From: Prostheceraeus crozeri
Taxonomy: Eukaryota > Platyhelminthes > Polycladida > Euryleptidae
DNA length: 64,000 nucleotides
Direction of reading: 5' to 3'
NCBI GenBank assembly: GCA_907163375.1
Contig: CAJQUW010012946.1
Location: 62,001 to 126,000, forward strand
Under the pieces are notes generated by a model. It ran no database searches, was not told where the DNA came from, and worked only from the letters and a program-made list of their open reading frames with translations. Below, one piece after another: positions 10,307 to 21,271 of this stretch. Numbering within the stretch: the first letter of the stretch is position 1; every line of letters begins with the position of its first letter. The translations under genes were made by a program, and so were the position numbers.

Positions 10307-11090
10307 ATGTGTTCAGCAGATTTAGACAAAATTAATAATCATTTAGAAAATTTGACAGAGATTTTGGGTTCATCAAAATTTAGTACGACGTTAAAAATTA
10401 TAACAACTACTTCATCACACACTTGTAATTTAGAACCCATTCTACATTTGGAACAAAATAAAAATTATCAAATTGCATTGACTAGTTTCTCCACATTTAA
10501 CACTATTCAAAACGTTATCAAAGATATGAATGATCAATTTAGATATTCTACTGATAAAGGCAAAACATGGAAAATACTAACTTTTCTTCCTGGTTCTTAC
10601 GAAGTTGAATCAATATCAAATGAAATTAAGAGAAATTTAGGTATACCATTTAAAGATAAGAAACAATTACATTTTGCAGTTGAACCGGCAGTTAATAAAT
10701 TTTCTCTTAGACGAAAATCATCAAGTTGATTTTAATCATGATAGATCATTGTCAAAGCTACTAGGATTTAATAAACAAACCTATAGTCAAGGTTATCATT
10801 TAGGTGAGAAGATTCCAAAAATAACTGAAATAAATTCAATTGTTGTACATTGTGACATTATTGAAGGAGGATATATAAATGGTAAATTATCAAATTTAAT
10901 ATTCAGTTTTCCAGCTTTTACTGTACCCATTGGTTATAGACTAAATGTAATTCCACAAACATTAATATATTTTCCTATTACAAGAAAAACTATTAACAAC
11001 ATTGGCATTAGAATCACTGATGAGAAAGGACAAGAAACAAATTTTGGAGGTGAAGAGATTATGATAGATCTTTTGGTTCGAGAGGTATAA
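10307..11090 (+). pseudogene. Penton/minor-capsid-like Polinton protein, frameshifted
   Basis: ATG follows a TTAAAAAATG context. About 260 codons lie in two overlapping frames (10307-10729 and 10674-11090). The join lies in a TTTT run near 10700, where one extra T breaks the frame. The C-terminal half has a beta-rich pattern: LLGFNKQTYSQGYHLGEKIP, INSIVVHCDIIEGGYING, LNVIPQTLIYFPITRKTINN, GIRITDEKGQETNFGG, EIMIDLLVREV. Proteins with this LGF...Y....HL.E...I.....I.VHCD..GG layout occur beside the packaging ATPase in animal Polintons and are candidates for the penton or another minor capsid protein. That role is inferred, not shown. Confidence 0.5.
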
Positions 11091-11147
11091 ACTCCCGTTC
11101 GGGAGGTATAAACTCCCGTTCGAGAGGTATAAAATCCCACGCGAAGC
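11081..11147 (+). repeat. Three tandem 21-bp repeats at a gene end
   Basis: GAGAGGTATAAACTCCCGTTC-type units occur three times across the stop codon of the penton-like gene and just beyond. Each unit can fold through CTCCCGTTCGGGAG. This could act as a 3' processing or termination hairpin. Confidence 0.6.
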
Positions 11148-11206
11148 TAGAGAAGTTTAATTTTCTTCTTCTTCTTTTAAAATAAAAATAAATTTTTTAT
11201 TAAAAA

Positions 11207-11973
11207 ATGAGTGAAGTACTACCATTAAATAAAAAAAACTTAAATTTAATCATCATCCAAATTTATCTAATAAAGTTTTGTCAGTTATTTGTGGAAGATC
11301 AGGATGTGGAAAAACATATCTATTATTTAAAATTTTAACGACTCCAAATTTTTTGGATTATAACAATCTTATAATTTATACAGCAACAGCAGAACAACCC
11401 GTCTATCAATTTTTAAAATATGGATTTGAAAATAATCTTAAAAAAACAGCAATTGCTTCATTATTCAAAGAATATGAAAAATCTGAAGATGAAGAAGAAA
11501 TAAGTTCGTGGTGTGAAGAAGCAGCAAAAAATAATCAGTTAGTTGAATCCAATAAAAATAAGCATATAAAGATACAATTAATAGATGATAGTGGTAATAT
11601 GCAAGATCCTAGTAAACTAGATAAAACAATGAAACATTGTGTATTTTTTGATGATTGTGTCAATGATAGAAATCAGTCAGTTCAGAGAAATTATTTCACA
11701 AGAGGTAGACATAATAACTGTAGTGTATTTTATTTAACACAAAGTATGTATTCATTAGACGGAAGTGTTATTAGAAAGAATTCAAATATATTTGTACTAT
11801 TTGAAATAAATGCAAGAAACTTAAGTGATTTGTTAAGAGATTTATGCGTAAGAAATAAAGATGAATTTAAACAATCGTGTAACAATGCTTGGTCAAAAGA
11901 TTATGGCTTCATTACAATTAATATTGATAAAAAAATTCATGATAGAGTTATAGAAGATTTGTTTACCGAGTGA
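11207..11973 (+). pseudogene. A32-like genome-packaging ATPase (FtsK/HerA superfamily), one frameshift
   Basis: VICGRSGCGKTYLLFK is the Walker A P-loop and KHCVFFDDCVN is Walker B. FTRGRHNNCSVFYLTQSMYSL is the helix/sensor block typical of viral packaging ATPases of the Polinton-PRD1-NCLDV lineage. The likely start is the ATG at 11207 (TTATTAAAAAATGAG). An eight-A run at 11229-11236 is one base out of frame with the domain. The downstream frame is open from about 11236 through HHPNLSNKVLSVICG. The product should drive ATP-dependent DNA loading into preformed capsids. Length of about 255 residues is normal. Confidence 0.85.
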
Positions 11974-12054
11974 TAAAAATATACAAATATAGTGTTACAA
12001 TATTTTTTTTATTTTATATATATATCAGATTTGTCTATCTTAGAAATTAGAAAA

Positions 12055-15000
12055 TTAAAAAGGTGAAGTAGTTATTCCATCAGGTAAAATTTTTCTTTTA
12101 TCATCAAATGGATCTAATGCTAATTTATGTTCTTCTTTTAAATACATTTTATGTTTCTTTGAATGAAGTCTATAATTACATGCTGTTTTTATTTCATTAT
12201 TAAATAATGCATTCTTATAATCTTGAAATGTTATTTGGTTAGCCACTGATGCCTTTGAAATTCCTTTTAATGTTTTATGTGTTTTAATATTATTAGTTGC
12301 ATTATAACAATAACATTTAGATTTTAAAAATATAGCTTCTGTTATGAAATCTTCATTTCCTTCTAATTCATCTTTTACTTTACATAAATCAGAAGGATGA
12401 ATGATATCTTTTATTTTATTAATTTCTTCATCAAGTGAAGAATTATACGGTATTGTTAATTCTAAGAAAACAGAATCGGTATCTGTAAAGTGTAATTTAT
12501 AGTTTTTGCCATAAGCAGGTGCTAAATAATCATATATAAATCTATACATAAATAGTTTAGCTAATTCTAATATAGTGAATCCTATAAAATTAAATTTATC
12601 ATGTTTTACGCTGATTCGACGTAAATGTACAGCACATAGTTCATCACTAAATCTAGTAGTTCTTTTATATGTAGGTTTCCTTGTTAAATTTTGAAACCTA
12701 TCTTTATCATAAACTATTTCAATATTTTGTCTATTACGCACATTTTCTAAAGTCTTACCATAAAATGCATTATTCATTAATTTGAAGAACACGTTTCCAA
12801 AATCATCTTTATTTCTTTTAGCTATTTTACGTTTTTCAATATTGAACTCTATATAATTTTTTAACCACCTAGATTTTCTATACACTAGTTTCCGGTGAAT
12901 TTTTAAAACAATCATTCCATGATCTAAATACCAATCTAGCATTCTTCCTTCAACAACATACTTTCTTTTATTACTTTGTGTTAACTTAAGTTTTTTTGTT
13001 GGTCTGTATTTTTTAGGAATTAAAGATTTTTGATAATCTGAAAAATCTTCTATATTGGGAATTTTGTTTTCGGGACAGAAAGGAAAATATTTTGTTTTAT
13101 CTTTTATTTCATCAGGATATACTAAATCAACTTCATATATATAACCATGATTATAATTTCCATCATATGTTTTTTGATAATCTAGAATATTACACCATGA
13201 CATTTCACCTGTTGGTAATTCTTGTATCATGCAAGAAGAATATAAGCTATTAAAATCATAATATAACAAATAGTTTTCTCTCATGATTTCATCAACTGCT
13301 GCTTGACTATCTTCATTTGATATAAGTCCTTCTATATTTTGATTAAACAATTTTATAAACTGATCACTTTCTTCTGGAGATAAAGGTTTCATTATTCCAT
13401 AATCATCAGGATTTACTTTTTTATTGTAACACTGTACATAACGATTACCTAAAACTGATGAAACTCCACCTCTAATTCCGGATTCAAAAAATAATAATTT
13501 ATCATATGTATTTTCTTTATAATGTTTAAGTTTAACACCAGTATGTTTTAATCCTGCTAACCATGTTAAACCTGGTGTAGAATAACAATAACATGGATCT
13601 ATTCCGTAATATTCTAAACACATATCACGAAAGTTTTCAAAAAGATCAGCAAGGATTAATACATCTATCTGAAGATATTTCATTGTATAATCATACATTG
13701 TTTTACAATTTAACTCTCTCCAATTCTTTTCAGCTTCTGCATAGTCTTCTTTAGATAATTGTGATTGTTTTAATGTTGATTTAAATTTATTTATTGGAGG
13801 AAGTTTTTGTTCTTTCATTATTTTGTTCACAGAATTAAAATCTCCAGTTATATATTCATACGGAAATATTCCTTTTAAAGGTTTTAAATTATATTTATTT
13901 AATATTTTACATTGTTCAGTTTTCAAAGTTTTTCCCATAACATCTAATGAATAAGGAGTAAAAAATCTAAATGCATCTAAAATTCTAATACAACCTAATT
14001 GCATTGAAAAATATTCTTCTTCTGTTTTACATAGTACATTTATTTGTTTTTGTTGTAATTTTTCAGATGAAAATAAATCTTTCATTACTAGATGGAAATC
14101 ATATTTAGAACCATTGTAGAAATATAGAGGAACAAAATTATATTTAAATTTATTAGCATTAAGATTACAAGAATTATGTGCTGCACCTCTATATAATCCA
14201 TTTAGATGATCATGATCTTTTACTTTGTCGGCACAGCCGTCGCTTCGCTTATCAATATATCTACCTCTGCCATTTTTATAATTTTTTGTAAATTCTTTTC
14301 CACAGTAATAACAATATTGTTTCATTAACAAAATTAATTTTTTCTTCATCCGTTAATGGAAGTATTGGTATATTTGTTTCAAGCAATTGTGAAAAATAAT
14401 TTTGTAATTCTTCTACTTTCTTTGTTAACATTTCTGAACTATCTTCACCATAGTATTGATAATATTCTGATTTAAATAATTCAGGATAATTTGAATGAAT
14501 GTACACTCCCCAACATAATGGTTTTTGTTCAACTAAATATTTTTCTCTACTTTGTTCAGCTGCACTTTTTTCATATTTACAATTATCAGAATCGGGCGAA
14601 GCCCTAGAGCCTTCGGTTCGATTTTGTGTCATGTTAACATTATATGCTTCAAAATCACAATAAATAGTAAAGGGTACTTTATTTTTGAAAAACCATTTAT
14701 TGTATTCTAAATAATCATCTTTAGGAAAAGTATTTTCAACTGCTTCGTTTTGTTGACAATTCTCCAAATGTCTATTCATTTCTTCTTTAGTTCTAAAACT
14801 TGTCATACATTGAAGACAAGGAAAATCTGTATTATCTGAAGTTTTTTGTAAATATAGAAACATCTTTACACAATATAAAATGACCCTGATAATATAATAT
14901 ATTCGCTTGTGCTGGTTGCTTTAATTTTTCAAATTTATCTTTATATATTTCATGTGTTTCATCAATTTCTTTTGTAAGATTAAATGTATTTCGATGAAAA

Positions 15001-16506
15001 TTTTGATTTAATATTTGTAGCTGATAAATATATTCTTTATCATATTGTTGTTGACATTTTCTTAGACATTCATTTAATTCTTTATTTTCTTCATTATTTA
15101 ATACTTTATTGTCTTCATTTAATTTTTGTATCGTTTCTATCTTATTTTGATATTTATGGCCATATTCTTGTACTAATATTTTTGTTTGTTGTTGATAATC
15201 TGTTTTACATTTTTGTAAAATTTCATTTAAATTTTGTAATTTTTGTTGATATTCTAAAGATAAAGATAAATAATCGGAATCATAATCATAATTATAATTA
15301 CGTCCTTTATAATTATTATGATTAATCATTATTGGTGATAATGTTTTAACAATTTCAAATTTTTCAGTACATATTATATTTCCTTGGTAAAAAATATTAT
15401 GATGCATGTAATTTCCTCTATCATTATATACTATTTCTGATTGACATAAATTTTTATTATTCAAATAAAATTTTTTTGAATCTGAGTAAAGTGGAGTAAT
15501 TTTACAAATAGAAACATAATTCACATTTAATTCAAAAACATTTACTTCTATTAAATTTTTATTCTTTTTATGAAACTTTGTTAACCTATTGTAATCATAT
15601 GGAAATTCATGTAAGCCATCAGAGACATCAAATTCATTTATGTATTCTTCTTTATTGTAATGACTTAGTCTTTCTTTATGATATTCTGCAGGATGTAAAT
15701 GTGCTATAATACTCCACAGAAAACAATGATCATCTTCATTTTTTATGTTGATTATTTGTGGTGAACTGAAAGGTAAAGGAACATAACTACCACCAGTATT
15801 ATTTTTATATTTATCAATTACTATTTTCTTAGATAGTATTTTAACAAATCGCCAACCAGATTCACGTAACTGGGCTTCAATTATACAATTTTCTAATTTA
15901 AGTATCATTTGTTCAAATATAGGTTGTATATCATTTACATTATGAATTTCTTGTGAATTTGTAAAATGTCCTTGTATTATTTCTTCAGGAATTCCATCAG
16001 GTCCATTTTTTGTATAAAGTACTTCTACATTCATATAACATTTGAAAGATTTTCTAAATATATTATAAAAGTTTGTTAATACATTATAAAAAGTTTCATC
16101 TGTTTCATTATGTTCAACAGATTCATTAAATAAATATTTTATATCTGTTACGGCTTCATCGGTTCGTTCAGCTTCATCTGTTTTTTTAATTTCGTTTAAT
16201 TCTTCTATTTCGTTAAATTCATCAGTATCGCTAAATAAATATCTTCCATCTGGTATGGACTTATCTTCACTATTAAAAACTTTTTTATATTCTGAATGTG
16301 AATAATCATCAAACATTTTTTTAACTTTTATATCAGTAGGTAATGTTTTTAGATAGTTTTTATAATTATTAAAATTTTAATATATTTCCTTCATCAACTC
16401 GATCTACATTTTGTAAATGCAATTTACTATTTAAATGAGATTGATAACTTCTTTTTGTTTGCAACTGTTTTTTACATAAGACACAATAAAACTTGGTATT
16501 TTCCAT
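12055..16506 (-). pseudogene. polB: Protein-primed family B DNA polymerase, three frameshifts
   Basis: The gene runs from an ATG at 16506 to 12055, about 1480 codons. In order: an N-terminal C2H2 finger (FYCVLC...H...H) in a frame ending at 16374; a region with CFLWSIIAHLHPAEYHKER typical of Polinton polymerases; a CLQC...H...C finger; the exonuclease start TIYCDFEAYN; a CYYC...KDHDHLNGLYRGAAHNSCN Cys/His module; YNGSKYDFHLV; palm motif A YYDFNSLYSSCM; motif B KLMNNAFYGKTLENVRNR; and motif C FTDTDSVFLE. Frames change near 16375 (T run), 14845 (six-A run) and 14300. The catalytic Asp residues of motifs A and C are present. It would replicate the element using a terminal protein as primer. Confidence 0.9.
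14593..14620. repeat. GC-rich double-hairpin insert inside the polymerase gene
   Basis: CGGGCGAAGCCCT (stem GGGC/GCCC, loop GAA) is followed by a second stem containing GCCTTCGGTTCG. It is a GC island in very AT-rich DNA. Read in frame in the polymerase it adds a TEGSRASPDS-type peptide. A near copy lies at 17482-17510 inside the next gene, and a single-stem copy at 10227-10239. Confidence 0.6.
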
Positions 16507-16507
16507 T

Positions 16508-16862
16508 TTTTTATTTTTTAAAGAAAAAATTGTGTTTTAATTTTAGATATAAACATTCTAATAACAAGGTCTTGAGAGTTATTTTATATTATAATATATT
16601 TCACGTACTTAAGTTATTTGATTTTCTTTATCACATTAAGTTTTATCATATTAAGTTTTATCATATTAAGTTTTATCATATAATGTTTTATCACATTAAG
16701 TTTTATCATATTAAGTTTTATATGATATAATATAATATATATAATATAATATATATATCATATAATGTTTTATCATATTAAGTTTTATTATATTAAGTTT
16801 TATCATATAATGTTTTATCACATTAAGTTTTATCATATTAAGTTTTATCATATAACGTTTTA
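16508..16862. repeat. AT-rich 15-bp tandem repeat array between two minus-strand genes
   Basis: Units of ATATTAAGTTTTATC or variants are repeated about a dozen times at 16632-16862, with a palindromic TATATA-rich core at 16716-16765. The array lies between the polymerase start and the end of the upstream 465-codon gene, whose last codons run into it. Plus-strand open frames here (FYHIKFYHIKF...) are just the repeat read in frame. It may be a promoter or replication landmark, or a simple expansion. Confidence 0.7.
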
Positions 16863-18235
16863 TCAAAAGATAATTTTAATTTATTTTCACAAAATATTGA
16901 TTCTTCATCATCATAAATTGATTCTTCATCATCATAAATTGATTCTTCATCATCATCATAAATTACACTTTTTGGGATTGGATGCCATTCTCTTATTGGT
17001 ATATCTAATTCTAAATTACATTTTATATCTGATAATAATATAATAGAGAAAAATATTGGTCTTTGATCTCTTTTGGAAAATTTAATAACGCCACCATAAT
17101 CTGAATCACTTTTAGTTTTTATTAAAGATGATAAAATTTTAAATTGATTAGATGTAAATCCTAATTTAAATTTTGTAGACCCGACACATAGTTGTCTAAC
17201 AGTATCTTCAACTATACCATCATTATTATTTTCAATTGTAAGAAGATGAAATTTAGATAAATTTTGATTATATGTAGTATTAATATCATGTACATCAATA
17301 TGAGATATAAATTTTTCTTCACTTAAATTTTTATAATTACTAATATTTTTATAATATTTTTTACCATTTACACCTTTTTCAGATGTTTCAGAATCATCAT
17401 TTATATTATCATCATCTATATTATTATCATCATTATTATTATAAGATTCTTTAAAATTATTGTTATTGGATTCTTTAGGATCGGGCAAAGCCCTAAAACC
17501 TTCGGTTCGTTTATTATGATTATGATTATGGTCATTGTTTATAGTATAAGGTGTAGTCCACATATAAATTTTCTCTTGTTGAGCTAAACCATTTATATAA
17601 GATTTTAACAAATTAATATTTAAGTTTGAATATAATCCTATATAAGTATCATCATCATATATTTGGGGCATTTCTAATGTTTCTTGTTTATAAATTGTAT
17701 CTCTATAATAAACTTGGCATAATAATTCTTCATTATGTTTTTTACTTTCAATATGAATATTATATTGGTTTTGTTCATCAACAAATAATCTTATTTTTTC
17801 CTTTGAAAAAGATTTTAATTTTTTAACTAATTCTCTAATATTGATATAATTAATAATTTTATTTTCTATCCAATCAGTATTAATAATTGGTAATGCTGCT
17901 CTAATAAAACCATAAACATTATTATGACCAATAATAACCATATTTTCTTTATTTAATTCAACATAAGCTACATCATTATATTTACTAACAATATCCATAA
18001 ATTTTATAAATGGATCTCCGGGAAAAATACAATAGTTTGTTTCTATAGAAGGTAAACCTTTAGTCTGTTCTCTAAATATTTCTGCTTGTAATTCAAATAA
18101 AATATTTACATCTATACATGGATTATTATTATTATTATTATCAAAATATTTATTTTCAAATCCCGTTGATCTCGTCGAATAAGAAGAACAGGATGATGCA
18201 GGCGAATATAATTTTTTTAAATTTGGTTTTTCCAT
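16838..18235 (-). CDS. Polinton protein of unknown function, two ordered domains and acidic repeats
   Basis: 465 residues, uninterrupted; the start lies in an AAAAAAATGGA context. N-terminal domain at about 45-225 (IVSKYNDVAYVELNKENMVI, FIRAALPIINTDWIENKI). A low-complexity Asn/Asp linker at about 240-300 includes the GC-hairpin peptide RTEGFRALPDPK. A second domain at about 310-425 (QLCVGSTKFKLGFTSNQFKI, GGVIKFSKRDQRPIFFSIIL). It ends in three copies of DDEESIY and a basic tail. The two-domain beta/alpha pattern next to the polymerase makes a DNA sliding-clamp-like or other replication factor conceivable, but no diagnostic motif confirms it. Confidence 0.6.
   Translation of the reverse strand: MEKPNLKKLYSPASSCSSYSTRSTGFENKYFDNNNNNNPCIDVNILFELQAEIFREQTKGLPSIETNYCIFPGDPFIKFMDIVSKYNDVAYVELNKENMVIIGHNNVYGFIRAALPIINTDWIENKIINYINIRELVKKLKSFSKEKIRLFVDEQNQYNIHIESKKHNEELLCQVYYRDTIYKQETLEMPQIYDDDTYIGLYSNLNINLLKSYINGLAQQEKIYMWTTPYTINNDHNHNHNKRTEGFRALPDPKESNNNNFKESYNNNDDNNIDDDNINDDSETSEKGVNGKKYYKNISNYKNLSEEKFISHIDVHDINTTYNQNLSKFHLLTIENNNDGIVEDTVRQLCVGSTKFKLGFTSNQFKILSSLIKTKSDSDYGGVIKFSKRDQRPIFFSIILLSDIKCNLELDIPIREWHPIPKSVIYDDDEESIYDDEESIYDDEESIFCENKLKLSFDKTLYDKT
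17482..17510. repeat. GC-rich double-hairpin insert, second gene
   Basis: CGGGCAAAGCCCT and then CCTTCGGTTCG: the same two-hairpin unit as at 14593-14620, read in frame as RTEGFRALPDP in the 465-residue protein. It lies in the low-complexity linker, where an insertion would be tolerated. Confidence 0.6.
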
Positions 18236-18310
18236 TTTTTTATTTTTATTAGAAAAAATTTTATTTTTTTTCTCATCATATAAAAAAATTACTTTTTTAT
18301 TGTTTTAAAA
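18236..18310. promoter_or_regulatory. Divergent intergenic promoter region
   Basis: Only 75 bp separate the starts of two divergent genes (465-residue gene on minus, fibre-like gene on plus). The interval is nearly pure A/T, with T-rich tracts and a (T)TTTAAAAATG context at both starts. It probably holds both promoters. The same start-proximal TTTTTTATTAAAAATG-like context precedes most genes of the element. Confidence 0.45.
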
Positions 18311-19197
18311 ATGATGTTTCCAAATGTTGGTGGAGGTGCATATATCCCGAATAATCGTGAATTAGAAATAGAGATTGAAAATTATATCATGAAAACTGGA
18401 GACGTTTTATCTGGTCCATTGCATCTTTCTATTCTTCCGCAACAAAATACAGAGTTAACAAATAAACAATATGTTGATACACAAATCAATGACTTAAGAG
18501 AAAAATATATAAACGATGTTTTGGTTCCACTGATGAATGAATTGAAGTTGCTAAAACTTAATGACAAATCATTAAACGAAAGATTATTAAAACTTGATAA
18601 AAATGATAGAGAGCTAGAAGCAGATATAGCAAAACTTTTTAAAAAAATTTCTGAACAATCAAAAAATTTAATATTACGTTCTTTAAATTTAAAATCTGCA
18701 GTCATTAAAAATAAACATCAGATAAAATTATTGAAAGAACAATTAGAAGATGAAATAGAAAAACTACCTGAAAGAATTAAAAAAATTTAAAGCAGTTACA
18801 AACTACATTCCAAAAAAGTGTTGATGAATTAAGTTCTAAAATTACTCAACAAATGAAAAAGATGAATAGAATAATAAATGAAGTAAACTCGCTTAATCAA
18901 AAAGTTGATAAAATGAAAACTCTTAAAATCAATTTAGAAAATGAATTAAAGAAAAATTTACAAGAAAACTCTAAAGAAAATAAATAACAGTTAGATTCTG
19001 TTAAAAGACAATTAGATGTTCTTAAAATTAAGTTAAATGCTCTTAAAACGGCGTTGAAGATGAATCAGGAGAAAATGCAAGTTAATAGAAAAGAAATTAA
19101 AGTACATCACACGCTACTTGACGCAATAGATAAAGTGCAAAAGAAACTTGATAAAGTTATCACGAAGTTGTTGGACATTCACAAACGTAAATCCTAA
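18311..19197 (+). pseudogene. Fibre-like trimeric coiled-coil protein, frameshifted
   Basis: The N-terminus begins MMFPNVGGGAYIPNN. The block KTGDVLSGPLHLSILPQQNT, then ELTNKQYVDTQI, matches the 'M.G.L.l...P....a.nKqYVD' repeat of viral and phage fibre proteins. The remaining 230 codons are almost unbroken heptads of Leu/Ile with Lys/Glu. A frame change in the A run near 18785 ends the first frame at 18790, and TAA at 18985-18987 stops the second. Coiled coil continues to 19197. A receptor-binding or surface fibre role is inferred; no knob domain is visible. Confidence 0.6.
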
Positions 19198-19237
19198 CGT
19201 AAATATTTTTCCCAAAAGTCAAATTTATTCCTAAAAA

Positions 19238-19745
19238 ATGCCTATAATTTATAAACACAATCTTAAACATTTTGCTTCAAATGAAAGAATTGCTCATGAA
19301 CCACGTATGAATCCTGTTTATCATTATGATAATGGAGAAACAGTTCACACGGAAGGAGCTGGCATCTTTTCTGGTATTGGAAGTATCGTTAACTTAATTA
19401 AAAATAATAAAGATTTGATTACATCTGCTGCAAAAGGAGCAGCTGCTATAGGTAGTACAGCTAGTGCAATATCAAATGCAAATGCTGTTACGTCTCAAAA
19501 CGAATTAAAACAACTAGAAGCTATTCGTAAACTTAGGAATGATTCTGAAGAACTAAAAAATTTAAAAAAATCTTTCAGAGGAAACAAAAAATAAAATTGC
19601 TAACATAGCTGTTGGGGAAACCCTCAGGAGCGGAGCTCCGTATTATAGTAAACATAAGAAGAAATCAGGCGTAGCCATAAAACGTTCAATTGAAGAAATA
19701 AGAGGTAATGGCGTGAGCAGCGCAGCTGGTCTAGCAAAATTCTAA
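19238..19745 (+). pseudogene. Minor virion protein with membrane-active segment, frameshifted near its end
   Basis: Intact for 118 codons, then TAA at 19592-19594. The next frame carries on (NIAVGETLRSGAPYYSKHKK, then ..IRGNGVSSAAGLAKF) to 19745, with the slip in an A run near 19587. Features are an EGAGIFSGIGSIVNLIKN helix and a small-residue helix SAAKGAAAIGSTASAIS. This resembles the membrane-lytic minor capsid proteins of adenovirus-like viruses in style, with a basic tail. It lies directly upstream of the capsid gene. Function is inferred from composition and position. Confidence 0.5.
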
Positions 19746-19936
19746 AATTATATTTTAGTAAAATTTTTTTAGTAAAATTTTTTAGCAAAATTTTTTTTAG
19801 TAAAATTATTTTAGTAAAATTTTTTAGTAAAATTTTTTTAGTCAAATTTTTTAGTCAAATTTTTTTAGTCAAATTTTTTTAGTCAAATTTTTTCTATGTG
19901 TGAGAAAAACAAATAGTCAAATTATTTTTTATAAAA
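19746..19936. repeat. AT-rich tandem repeats upstream of the capsid gene
   Basis: Degenerate repeats of TTTTAGTAAAATTTTT and TTTAGTCAAATTTTTT fill the spacer up to the ATG at 19937. They could contain the capsid gene promoter. No other structure is seen. Confidence 0.6.
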
Positions 19937-21271
19937 ATGTCTTCGCTAATTGAAAATAAATTTGAATTAGATAAACCACCAGGTGTTAGTTATAATCAAA
20001 AAAAGAATGACTATATCAGAATTGCTGTGAATCCCGGATCTTCTAGTAGAGTAAATACTGGAGGAGATTTAATTTTTGGAGCTGATAATCAACAAAGTTA
20101 TATATATTTACCTGATTCGTTTTTACACTGTGAATATTCTTTATATAGTGATGCTAATTTTACAACACCATTACCAGAAACCGATAATATTGCACTAGAG
20201 AATAATTTTTTTCCAAAATTATTTACACAAATGCGTTTAGATGTTGCAACTCAAAATATAGAAACAATAAGTGATTCTCCAGGTGTAATTGATACAATGC
20301 TTAGATTTGTAACAATTGGTGAAAATAATAAAAAGTATGAAATCGAAGGTTGGTTTCCTGATAATAATAATGGTATAATTGTTGATGATTTAACTCACGC
20401 TGGAACAGATGCAGCAGGAATTGCGAAAGATGTAGAAAATATTGCAAAACATTTAAATAAAACAAACAATAGTGCATATAAAGAAAGACGTGAATTTAAC
20501 AAGAAAAGTAAACAGACAGTTAATTGGTCATTGTCTCCATTATTCGGATATTTAGATTATGATGAAATATCATATCAATTAAAATTTAAATTAATAATTC
20601 ATCGCACAGCAAATAATGAATTAATCTTTTTTGGTAAGACTGGAAAAAAAGCATATCTAAAAATTGATAGACTTGAATGGTGGATTAAGCATATTACTCC
20701 TAGTTTAGAGATTGAAACAGCTATTGCAAAAAGATTAAATACTAACAAACCAATTCCACTAAATTTTCTAAAGCGTACTGCAAGTTCAGTAACTTTTTCC
20801 GAACAAAGATTTAACTGGCATTTTACTAGAACTTCAAATACTCCAAGATATTTATTACTAACATTTCAAAGAAATAATTCTTCAAGTTTTGATAAGAACA
20901 ACAATCTTTTTCATATTAATACAATTCGAAGTTTACAAGTTTCATTAAATCAAACCCGATATCCAATTGATCCATTAAGATTCGATGATACCAATAATCA
21001 ATTTATGGAAGGATATGATTTTTATCGAAATCTTTGTATAGAATTTGGAGTTGAACCACAATTAACTCCTGGAGATTGGAGACATTTATATCCTGTTTTC
21101 TGTTTCGATTTAAGTGCACAATCTGAAGATATTATCAAGACTGGTTGTGATGTAACAATTAATATTGAAAAGAAAGATTCCACAACTTCATTGATGGTTT
21201 ATGGTTTATTGCTAGAAGATGTAAAATATTCTATTGAAATTCTTAATGGAAAGATGGCTAGGATTAATTAA
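19937..21271 (+). CDS. Major capsid protein candidate, double jelly-roll type
   Basis: 444 residues, uninterrupted, the best-preserved large gene of the element; ATG in TTTTTATAAAAATGTC. It is beta-rich throughout. Characteristic blocks include VNPGSSSRVNTGGDLIFGAD near the N-terminus, LDRLEWW-like KIDRLEWWIKHITPSLEIET in the middle, INTIRSLQVSLNQTRYPIDP, and LTPGDWRHLYPVFCFDLSAQ followed by SED and a DVTINIEKKDST strand. The '(L)YPVF.FD.S.QSE' block before the final strands is typical of capsid proteins of animal Polintons/adintoviruses, though sequence identity in this family is low. Its size, position between the two minor virion proteins and intact state fit the shell protein. Confidence 0.7.
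   Translation: MSSLIENKFELDKPPGVSYNQKKNDYIRIAVNPGSSSRVNTGGDLIFGADNQQSYIYLPDSFLHCEYSLYSDANFTTPLPETDNIALENNFFPKLFTQMRLDVATQNIETISDSPGVIDTMLRFVTIGENNKKYEIEGWFPDNNNGIIVDDLTHAGTDAAGIAKDVENIAKHLNKTNNSAYKERREFNKKSKQTVNWSLSPLFGYLDYDEISYQLKFKLIIHRTANNELIFFGKTGKKAYLKIDRLEWWIKHITPSLEIETAIAKRLNTNKPIPLNFLKRTASSVTFSEQRFNWHFTRTSNTPRYLLLTFQRNNSSSFDKNNNLFHINTIRSLQVSLNQTRYPIDPLRFDDTNNQFMEGYDFYRNLCIEFGVEPQLTPGDWRHLYPVFCFDLSAQSEDIIKTGCDVTINIEKKDSTTSLMVYGLLLEDVKYSIEILNGKMARIN

Noticed and set aside
14984-15325. Plus-strand 113-codon frame opposite the polymerase
   Set aside because: Antisense to the low-complexity coiled region of the polymerase; Phe/Leu/Tyr-rich with no domain.
16455-17043. Two plus-strand frames of repeated FYHIKFYHIKF
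   Set aside because: Translation of the 15-bp AT-rich tandem repeat, not a gene.
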